A DNA stretch of 64,000 bases from Leuconostoc fallax KCTC 3537 (GTDB lineage: Bacteria; Bacillota; Bacilli; Lactobacillales; Lactobacillaceae). Under the pieces are notes generated by a model. The model made no database searches and was not told the DNA's origin. It worked only from the letters and a program-made list of their open reading frames with translations. The stretch spans positions 23,070-87,069 of the forward strand of contig NZ_AEIZ01000008.1 in assembly GCF_000165675.1 (NCBI RefSeq). The letters are read 5' to 3'. A program made the position numbers and the translations under genes. Each line of letters opens with the position of its first letter. Position 1 is the stretch's first letter. Positions 56,984-64,000 of the stretch are shown here, one piece after another.

Positions 56984-58432
56984 TTACATAAATGCCAGAA
57001 CCACAAAATTAACCAAAAAGAAAGCAGATACAATCAATAAAACAGGTGACACTTCTTTAAACTTTCCTAAGGTAAACTTCACAATAATAAAGAAAATAAA
57101 TCCAGCTGCAATACCATACGAAATAGAGTAACTAAATGCCATAAATACGGATGTAAAGAATGCTGGCAAAGCGACTTCCAACGATTCCCAAGAAATTTTC
57201 TTGAACTCACCCATCATCATAATCCCAACTAGAATAAGTAATGGTGAAGTGGCTGCTGTTGGTACAACACCAACAAAAGGTGCAAATAAAATCATTAAGG
57301 CAAACCCAATAGCAGTCACAATATTTGCCAATCCTGTTCTTGCTCCAGCCGCAACACCAGACGCTGATTCAATAAACGTCGTCGTATTTGATGTGCCAAC
57401 AATACCGGCAAAGGCTGTCGTAAATGTATCAACCAATAGTGCACGATCCATCTTAGAATTAAAACCAGTACTTGAATCAAATGCCTTTTGATCTTGCTTT
57501 GAAAAAATCCCTGTCTGATTACCAATACCAATCAAAGTACCAATTGCATCAAATAATCCTGTCAATCCCATAGCAAAAATGGTCACTAATGCTAACGACG
57601 CATGATGCCAACTATCGAATAAGCTACCCATTCCTTGTGCACCCAGTGATTGGCCAAAAACCTGCCCCAACTCACTAAATGCGTGACCAACAGAGGTACC
57701 TGCCCCAATATGCGTATTCGTAACGCCCATTGGAATACCGATTAGCGTTGTCACAATCAATGATATTAGGAAAGCACCTGGTACCCGACGCATAACTAAT
57801 ACAACCAAAATAATAAATCCAATAAGTGCTAACAGCGCACTTGGATGATTAAATTTTGTTAATTCTGGTGTTACGCCGCCATTTGCTAAAATACTATTAA
57901 GTGTCCCATGCGCTTCACCAGTAAAAGGCTTACCGTTCAATGTCACAATATTACCTGGATCAACAATAAAATTGATAAAACCTGCATTTTTTAAACCAAT
58001 GTAGGTTACAAATAATCCAATACCACCGCCAATAGCGGCTTTTAACTCAGATGGAATCCCTTTAACAATCGCACGACGACCATGTGTTAAAGTAATGACA
58101 ATATCGACAACACCCACCAAAAAGACAATGGCTAAAGCTTGCTGCCAGGTAAAACCAAAGCCAAATACAATGGTGTAGGTAAAGTAGGCTTGCATACCAA
58201 TACCTGGTGCTAAAGCAAAAGGCACATTGGCAAAGAAGCCCATAAACAATGTACCAAAAACCGCAACCAGAATAGCAGCTAAAAATACCGCTTGTGTTGG
58301 CACGCCAGCCTGGCCCAAAATTTGAGGGTTTAAAAAGAAGATATAAGCCATGGATACAAATGTCGTAATACCGGCAATAATTTCACGCCGAATGGTGGTC
58401 TTATTTTCCTTTAATTGAAATAATTTTTCCAT
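56984..58432 (-). CDS. pbuG: Purine permease, NCS2/AzgA family (hypoxanthine/guanine)
   Basis: The 482-aa transporter has about 12 to 14 helices. Diagnostic parts are REIIAGITTFVSMAYIFFLNP at the start, GIGMQAYFTYTIVFGFGFTW near residue 78, and TSNTTTFIESASGVAAGARTGL near residue 340, as in PbuG/PbuO/AzgA. It imports guanine and hypoxanthine in symport with protons. A guanine-type purine riboswitch precedes it, so uptake is shut off when guanine is high. TAGGAGA stands before its start. Confidence 0.93.
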   Translation of the reverse strand: MEKLFQLKENKTTIRREIIAGITTFVSMAYIFFLNPQILGQAGVPTQAVFLAAILVAVFGTLFMGFFANVPFALAPGIGMQAYFTYTIVFGFGFTWQQALAIVFLVGVVDIVITLTHGRRAIVKGIPSELKAAIGGGIGLFVTYIGLKNAGFINFIVDPGNIVTLNGKPFTGEAHGTLNSILANGGVTPELTKFNHPSALLALIGFIILVVLVMRRVPGAFLISLIVTTLIGIPMGVTNTHIGAGTSVGHAFSELGQVFGQSLGAQGMGSLFDSWHHASLALVTIFAMGLTGLFDAIGTLIGIGNQTGIFSKQDQKAFDSSTGFNSKMDRALLVDTFTTAFAGIVGTSNTTTFIESASGVAAGARTGLANIVTAIGFALMILFAPFVGVVPTAATSPLLILVGIMMMGEFKKISWESLEVALPAFFTSVFMAFSYSISYGIAAGFIFFIIVKFTLGKFKEVSPVLLIVSAFFLVNFVVLAFM

Positions 58433-58497
58433 TATTTTCTCCTATACAATGCAATACTGTAACGTATTAGCTTATTGATATCTCAATACTATGGCAA

Positions 58498-58532
58498 ATA
58501 AAAAATCGACGCACAAATGGCTATCGATCAAA
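58498..58532 (-). terminator. Regulatory terminator of the purine riboswitch
   Basis: On the minus strand ATCGATAGC pairs with GCGTCGAT (one mismatch), then TTTTTT. It follows the aptamer directly and is the probable off-state hairpin. Confidence 0.7.
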
Positions 58533-58544
58533 TAAAAACATTTA

Positions 58545-58603
58545 TGATAGTTCCAGCATGGGTGCTGGCTAGAAACAATCGACCATTATTCGATACTATA
58601 TCA
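58545..58603 (-). promoter_or_regulatory. Guanine-type purine riboswitch aptamer
   Basis: On the minus strand a short P1 (TGATA/TATCA) encloses P2 (ATCGA/TCGAT, with loop ATAATGG) and P3 (CCAGC/GCTGG). The joining region contains GTTTCTA and the 3' joint ACTAT. The C of that joint is the ligand-pairing base of guanine riboswitches. The P2 loop (UGG) and P3 loop (CCC/CCA) can form the kissing contact. It sits directly upstream of the purine permease. Confidence 0.85.
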
Positions 58604-58670
58604 GCTAAATTTTACATAGAATAGTCTAGCATTGATAGTCTTAGATAACAAGATACCGTATCCATTCAGA

Positions 58671-60594
58671 TTAACGATGTATGACAATACGTTGATATGC
58701 TTTAGTTGTTAACGCATAAATAATCAAGTATCCGACCACTAATAATATAATCGTGACACCACTAACGGTTAGTAATAACGATAAATTATACATTGAGAAT
58801 AGTGACAAAACACTTTTAAGCGCAGGCAGTGCAAACCCCAGATGAATTGTAGCACCCAATATTGGTAGCATAAAGACCAATAGCACTTGGCTATGGATGA
58901 CCTGCTTTGTTTCATCTGAACTCAAGCCCACTTGTTGTAATGTCTTAAAACGCCAGCGATCAGCATAGCCTTCAGAAATCTGCTTATAGTAAATCATCAA
59001 CGCTGTTGCAATTGCCATTGTCATACTGACTAATACACCAACAAAAATTAAACCACCAAATATGGCATGAAAAGTATAGCTTAAAATTGGACTTGCTGTA
59101 TAACTAGCGTTATCCAACTTAAGTTGCGTTTGTAATTGTTGAGCGAACTGATAACGTTGCTTTTGGGTACCACCATACAGATTAAAGCCATTAACGCGCA
59201 ACCATTTTTTGTGGATTAATCGTTTGTGCTACTTGCTGATTCGCTGTAATAATGAAAATTGGCTTAAAGATGCTATGACCGTAGTTAGCTGCTAATTTGA
59301 AGTGAGCAATTGTTTGGCTATGGTAAGTATGCCCATTAATTTTAAGTGTCTGCTGATGAAAATCATCAGCTTGTGTATAAACCAATACCTCATCATCTTT
59401 TAGTTTAAGCTTCGTCCCTTGTATTTGATTATAATCTGCTAGCGTCATTGTCGAAAGCTGTGACACACCTTTCGATATATTGGTATGACTGATATACTGA
59501 TTACCACTAAAATCACCAATTATCGGCGTCGTCATACTTGCCTGATAGATGTTACCAATTTTAATATCATGTTGACGCCCTAAATGTACAATTTGTTGCT
59601 CATGTTGCAACAGTGTATCTGATTGAGATAGTGTCATAATATCTAACGGATTCCACTGCTTAATCAATTGACCTTCACCAACAAATAAACTAACAGAGGC
59701 AACCATCGTCACTAAGATAGAAGCGCATAGTAAGCAAATAGAAGCTAGACTAGCCCCATTTTGCTTCATACGAAATAACATCCCCGATACGGCAATAAAA
59801 TGATTGGGGCGGTAATAAAAATGAGGTCGACTTTTAAGATATTTGAGCAATGTAATACTACCCATAATAAACAGAATATAGGTCCCCACCGTCACTAAAA
59901 CCACCGCAAGCATAAACTGCAATATGGCACTCAAATTTGGTTTAGTCATAACAGATATGGCATAACCAGTACCCAATAAGGCTAATCCAAACCAACTCAT
60001 CAGCCAACGATTCTTGGGTGCTTTCTCAGTAGCCTGTGATTGTCGCATTAACTGAATCGGCTTAACTTGATACAATTGATAAATATTATAAATAATCAGG
60101 CAACAAAATATCACACTAAAAAGAATACAACAACTCACGATAGCACGTACTGGTAACTGTTCCACTAAGGTATTGGATCCAAGTAAGTGCTTTAATAAAA
60201 GAAAAGATAATCTAAAAAATGTTGTCCCAGCAATAATACCCATAACTATTGTTAAGAGCCACAGTATCATCTGTTCAATGATTACAATGAACCGTAAATC
60301 ATGCAGTCGTAAGCCCAACATACTATAAATCGATAAATCTTGATTTCGCTGCTTATTCAAAAAATTATTGGCATATAACATAAAAATAGCAGATAAGATA
60401 ATTGTAAATACCGTGCCAATAGTGGTCACTGACCGAATAGCTTCACCCATCTCTATCGTTTTTAAACCTGTGTTATTTAGAACAGCGAAAAATGTAAAAT
60501 TAACTGCCATTAATACAGTACTAGCTAGTAAAAAAGGCCCAAACTGTTGGCGATGATGTATGATACCATGCCAAGCTAATCGAATATGAATCAT
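58671..60594 (-). CDS. BceB-like ABC transporter permease (one frameshift as given)
   Basis: Correcting the A run near 59208 (one A too many, or two too few) joins two frames into about 640 residues. It has ten hydrophobic helices, with the large extracellular domain between helices 7 and 8 (from about residue 310), as in BceB/VraG. The C-terminal part VLVSMTMAIATALMIYYKQI is the FtsX-like domain. With the ATPase it forms a transporter that senses and removes peptide antibiotics which bind cell-wall lipid intermediates. It lies downstream of the ATPase with a four-base overlap. Confidence 0.85.
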
Positions 60595-61367
60595 GATTGC
60601 ATCATCTCCTCATCGTCATTACTCAGCGCTTCTAAACTGGCATTAATTTTACTCATATATGCAGTTCTTGATTGATCACCACGATATATTTCATGAAAAA
60701 TTTTACCGTCTTTAATAAATAATGTGCGTTTAGCATGACTCGCTGCCTTTGCACTATGCGTGACCATTAGTATAGTTTGTCCTTGTTGATTGACAGATTC
60801 AAATATTGTTAATAAACGCTCAGTGTTGTGTGAATCGAGCGCACCAGTTGGCTCATCAGCCAATAGTAAATCTGGTTGTGTAATCAGCGCCCTAGCCGCA
60901 GCAATACGTTGCTTTTGACCACCGGATATTTCATAAGGAAAACGTTTTAAAATGCCCTCAATTTCTAGTTGCTTAGCCAAGGTAGCTAGGCGCATTTTCA
61001 TATCAGGAACTGATTTTTTATCTAAGACAAGTGGCAATAAAATATTTTCTTCATTATTAAAGGTATCTAATAAATTAAAATTTTGAAAAACAAAGCCCAG
61101 ATGTTCGCGACGAAATTGTGCTGCATGCTTCTCACTCAGTTGCTTTAAATTCTGATTGTTAAGTATAATTTCGCCACCTGTTGCGTTATCTAAAGTCGCA
61201 ATAATATTCAGCAATGTTGTTTTGCCGGCCCCTGATTCTCCCATAATAGCGACGTATTCGCCTTCATCCACATTAAAGGAAACATCTCGTAAAGCTAAAA
61301 AGCCATTCTGTTGCGATATATCGTACTGCTTTTGTATATGCTGTAAGCTTAAAATTGTCATATTCAT
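60591..61367 (-). CDS. BceA-like ABC transporter ATP-binding protein
   Basis: The 258-aa ATPase has Walker A (MGESGAGKTTLLNI near residue 43), Q-loop FVFQNFNLLD, signature ISGGQKQRIAAARAL and Walker B LLLADEPTGALDS, followed by MVTHSAKAA. It belongs to the MacB/BceA type. It powers the adjacent permease. GGGG stands before its start, and ATG 61361 is an alternative. Confidence 0.9.
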   Translation of the reverse strand: MNMTILSLQHIQKQYDISQQNGFLALRDVSFNVDEGEYVAIMGESGAGKTTLLNIIATLDNATGGEIILNNQNLKQLSEKHAAQFRREHLGFVFQNFNLLDTFNNEENILLPLVLDKKSVPDMKMRLATLAKQLEIEGILKRFPYEISGGQKQRIAAARALITQPDLLLADEPTGALDSHNTERLLTIFESVNQQGQTILMVTHSAKAASHAKRTLFIKDGKIFHEIYRGDQSRTAYMSKINASLEALSNDDEEMMQS

Positions 61368-61457
61368 TCATCCCCTTCAATTCATAACTTAACTATAAAA
61401 GGTTTCCTCACACTTCACTAGTTACAGAAATGCTAGAAACCTTACAGTTTGTTATAT

Positions 61458-62449
61458 TCAACGTATATGTTGCGTACTAAATTGGATTGCCGCTATTGTT
61501 CCTTCATGTTCTATTGATGTAATAGAAATGTTCTGCTGTAAATACCCGCTAACTTTACGCGCCATATATAAACCCATCCCCGTTGCCTTTTTATATTGAC
61601 GACCATTATGACCGGTAAATCCCGATTCAAATATTCGTGGTAAATCAGCTGCCGCAATCCCCACACCAGTATCGATCACTTTAAGCGTCTTAACTTGCCA
61701 ACTTATTGTTATTTCACTATCATTTTTAGAATATTTAATTGCATTAAAGATGATTTGGTCCAAAACGAATGTTAACCACTTTTCATCCGTCAAAATTTGA
61801 ACTGAAGCTATTTTAACGTTTACCGATATATTTTTGGCAATAAAAATGTCGCATAACGTTGCACGACGTCATTAACAATACGTTTCAAATCGAACCATCC
61901 AAACTCAAGGTCATGATTAAAGTCAGATAGGCGCTCATAATTTAATAACAATTCTAATTGTCGTTCAATGAGTAGGACTTGTTGTCGAACCGCATGATTT
62001 GATAACAACATTTGTGAATCGGCTTGTATTTTTAAAGCTGTTAATGGCGTTTTTATGGCATGACTCCACGTCATTAAGTAATCTTGATGTTCTCGAATAC
62101 TTTGATACGCATCGTTTTTTGTCGTATCACTTTTATCTTTAAACTGATGTATAACATCAATATAACTGTTTTCTACCATATTATTGGCATGATAAATATC
62201 TGGAGATACACCAGATAAATAAGATTGACATTGCTTAATTTGTTGATGCTCCTGATAAACACGGTATAAGACTAGCACTATAACTGGTAACCATGTCAAA
62301 CGTGTTAAGTCCCAGCACAATTGCATGGGTAGTGCGTACAATGCGCACAATAATGCAATCAACAATAATAAGGCAATATAAAAAATAATAAATAACCGTT
62401 GATCCCAAAATAAACGCGCAATGTATAAATATTTTTGTTTAAATGTCAT
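61458..62449 (-). CDS. BceS-like intramembrane-sensing histidine kinase (one frameshift as given)
   Basis: Adding one A near 61831 joins two frames into 330 residues. It has two membrane helices with a very short loop (residues 18-60), so it has almost no external sensor domain and is taken to read its signal from the transporter. The H box is MTWSHAIKTPLTALKIQ and the N box is IIFNAIKYSKND, with G boxes DTGVGI and GMGLYMA. It phosphorylates the response regulator encoded upstream, whose end it overlaps by 11 bases. Confidence 0.88.
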
Positions 62450-63122
62450 TTACTAAACGATAGCCCTTCCCACGTTCTGTGACGATATTTTCTCTTAATC
62501 CAAGCTGAGCTAATTTATCACGCAAGCGACTCATATTGACCATCAAAATATTTTGATCTATAAACGCGCCATTTTGCCAAATTAATTCTAATAGTTGCTG
62601 TTTTGAAACAGTTTGTGGCATATTAATAATCAACAATTTTAATATCATACTTTCCGTGGCTGTTAACTTTACCTGCTGGGACGCATTACCCAATATATTT
62701 GTCATTGCATTAAGTTGATAGTCCCCAAATTGAATACCTTGCGGTATCGTTGAATAATCAACTGTTCGCCGTAGCAAAGCCTGCATCTTAGCTAACAGAA
62801 CATTCATGCTAAAGGGTTTCACAATGTAGTCATCAGCGCCAGTCTTGATAGCAATGACTAAATTAGGATCCATAGCAGAAGCTGAAATAAAAATAATTGG
62901 CACTTTGGATTTTGTACGAATACACTCTGTCCAATAAAAGCCATCATAAGTAGGTAAATTAATGTCCATCAAAATAAGCGCTGGTGTTGCCTGCCAACAT
63001 TCTTGAGCAACATGTTGCCAATCTTGCACTTGGATAATATCGTACTGCCATTTGCTAAGTCCCTGACTCAATGCCAATAGCAAATCTTTATCATCTTCTA
63101 CAATCATAATTTTGATCATCAT
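62439..63122 (-). CDS. OmpR-family response regulator (BceR-like)
   Basis: The 227-aa regulator has a receiver domain with the acidic pair MIVEDD at the start, the phosphorylated aspartate in LILMDINLPTYDGF near residue 52, and the lysine in VKPFSMNVLLAKMQAL. The winged-helix output domain follows: LTATESMILKLLIINMPQTV, ending NIVTERGKGYRLV. It is the first gene of the four-gene cassette regulator-kinase-ATPase-permease, a typical bacitracin or lantibiotic resistance arrangement. It probably activates its own transporter genes. Confidence 0.92.
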   Translation of the reverse strand: MMIKIMIVEDDKDLLLALSQGLSKWQYDIIQVQDWQHVAQECWQATPALILMDINLPTYDGFYWTECIRTKSKVPIIFISASAMDPNLVIAIKTGADDYIVKPFSMNVLLAKMQALLRRTVDYSTIPQGIQFGDYQLNAMTNILGNASQQVKLTATESMILKLLIINMPQTVSKQQLLELIWQNGAFIDQNILMVNMSRLRDKLAQLGLRENIVTERGKGYRLVNDI

Positions 63123-63237
63123 CGACTCCTTAGTTATTTAATCAAATGTTTCTCAATCAGTTTGTTTGTATCATGATCTATTTCTGTTTAAAATGAAAAG
63201 TATATTGTTACAAATTAAATTGAATTGAGGATTTTTT

Positions 63238-63564
63238 ATGTCAGATATGATAGTCATCACATCAGAACATATTGCTGGCTATAAGATAACTGAAACACTG
63301 GGTAACGTTTTCGGGCAAACTACCCGTTCGCGTAATATTATTTCGGATATTGGCCAAGGGTTAAAATCAATTGTTGGTGGTGAAATAAAGGGTTATACTC
63401 GTCTACAATATGATGCGCGACAAGAAGCCGTTAATCGTATGCGTGATACTGCAGAACAATTGGGTGCCGACGCTATTGTCATGTTTCGTTTTGATACAAC
63501 ATCAGGACAATTGGGAGAATCTGTTGCAGCGTATGGTACAGCTGTTAAGATAGAAAAATTATAA
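63238..63564 (+). CDS. UPF0145 (YbjQ-family) conserved protein
   Basis: The 108-aa protein is a complete YbjQ member: MIVITSEHIAGYKITETLGN at the start, VFGQTTRSRNIISDIGQGLK, and LGADAIVMFRFDT. The fold is called a putative heavy-metal-binding domain, but its function is not established. It faces away from the Bce-like regulator across 115 bases and is followed closely by a Pyr_excise-family gene with GGAGG before it. Confidence 0.9.
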   Translation: MSDMIVITSEHIAGYKITETLGNVFGQTTRSRNIISDIGQGLKSIVGGEIKGYTRLQYDARQEAVNRMRDTAEQLGADAIVMFRFDTTSGQLGESVAAYGTAVKIEKL

Positions 63565-63576
63565 ACTGGAGGATAC

Positions 63577-63939
63577 ATGAGATTATGGCACCAAAAGCTG
63601 ATTGCTCGTCTACCGCGTCAGCAGTTACTCGGTCAGCATCGTGAATGTTGCGCATTGCGCGGCAAAGGTTGGCAACGCCCGCACCAAACGGTTAACTATG
63701 TATTTAACTACTCCCCATATAAATTATTTCAGTATCATTATCTCGTTATGGCAGAAATGATTAAACGCGGTTATCATCCAGATATGAAATGGTTTGACCC
63801 ATGTTATCGCGGTCAATATATGACAGCCTATCCAGTATTAGCTCAAGTTGATATTACAGCACCTATTTATCCTGAACATAATACACAATATTACCATGCT
63901 TGTCTTGATAATCTTAAACGTAAAAACATTATCATTTAA
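63577..63939 (+). CDS. Pyr_excise/TIGR02328-family protein
   Basis: The 120-aa protein starts MRLWHQKLIARLPRQQLLGQ and continues with HRECCALRGKGW and NYVFNYSPYKLFQYHYLVM. This family is related in sequence to pyrimidine-dimer DNA glycosylases (T4 endonuclease V type), where the R of LPRQQLLGQHRE and the following H and E are important. Repair activity has not been shown for most bacterial members. CTGGAGG stands before ATG 63577. It is 12 bases after the UPF0145 gene, so the two are co-transcribed. Confidence 0.8.
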   Translation: MRLWHQKLIARLPRQQLLGQHRECCALRGKGWQRPHQTVNYVFNYSPYKLFQYHYLVMAEMIKRGYHPDMKWFDPCYRGQYMTAYPVLAQVDITAPIYPEHNTQYYHACLDNLKRKNIII

Positions 63940-63956
63940 ATGATGTCAAATATCAA

Positions 63957-63992
63957 CAAAAAAAGCAAGACTCAATAATGCTTGTCTTTTTG
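63957..63992 (+). terminator. Weak terminator-like hairpin at the right edge
   Basis: AAGCA and TGCTT pair around an 11-base loop, followed by a run of five T shortly after. It is the likely end of the UPF0145/Pyr_excise transcript, but the stem is short. Confidence 0.45.
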
Positions 63993-64000
63993 TTTTATTT

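Overview
The window looks like a low-GC lactic acid bacterium chromosome, most likely Leuconostoc. The best marker is a 1543-codon secreted GH70 dextransucrase very like the Leuconostoc DSR-S family. The rimP-nusA-ylxR-ylxQ-infB-rbfA and hrcA-grpE-dnaK-dnaJ clusters and a Bce-type peptide-resistance cassette also fit. The genus is inferred from protein recognition, not from a database search.

Layout. Positions 1-19.7 kb are an AT-rich accessory region with a defence-island character. In order it holds: a type II restriction-modification operon (cut by the left edge), a helicase-nuclease fusion, a cassette of a PrrC/RloC-like ATPase with an HNH protein between two 395-bp direct repeats, a pair of small unknown genes, a PhzF-type enzyme, an abortive-infection-type reverse transcriptase, acetyltransferases, a TetR/quinone reductase pair, and several gene remnants (GNAT, CGNR regulator, alcohol dehydrogenase tail, MFS transporter). 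From 19.7 kb the sequence is mostly chromosomal core. It has fRMsr, an NTP pyrophosphohydrolase and the FMN-riboswitch-controlled ribDE-BA-H operon, then an iron alcohol dehydrogenase and a PadR/MFS efflux pair. After these come the dextransucrase, an EamA transporter, a stress and surface group (nitroreductase, sortase, MsrB, MsrA, DUF2075 ATPase, SOD), and a UPF0210/ACT pair. The last 22 kb hold the CIRCE-controlled heat-shock operon, ribF-truB, an EIIA-like protein, an aminotransferase, the translation-factor operon, csp-nudF-mtnN, a guanine-riboswitch-controlled purine permease, the Bce-like cassette, UPF0145 and a Pyr_excise-family protein. Almost everything is on the minus strand.

Data quality matters here. 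About 18 genes are split by frameshifts, and nearly all can be repaired by adding, or occasionally removing, one base in an A or T run. The split genes include dnaK, dnaJ, truB, msrA and a histidine kinase, and no such gene is expected to be dead. I therefore read most frameshifts, including those in the defence genes, as homopolymer errors in the assembly. I annotate the repaired genes as single CDSs over their full span.

How the genes work together. The left third protects against foreign DNA at several levels: methylation and restriction, helicase-nuclease attack, ATPase/HNH attack and RT-mediated abortive infection. Its modules are punctuated by copies of one structured repeat carrying a terminator. 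The right two thirds cover riboflavin synthesis and its conversion to FMN/FAD, repair of oxidised methionine and superoxide defence, chaperones, initiation and elongation factors, purine uptake, and sensing of cell-wall antibiotics.
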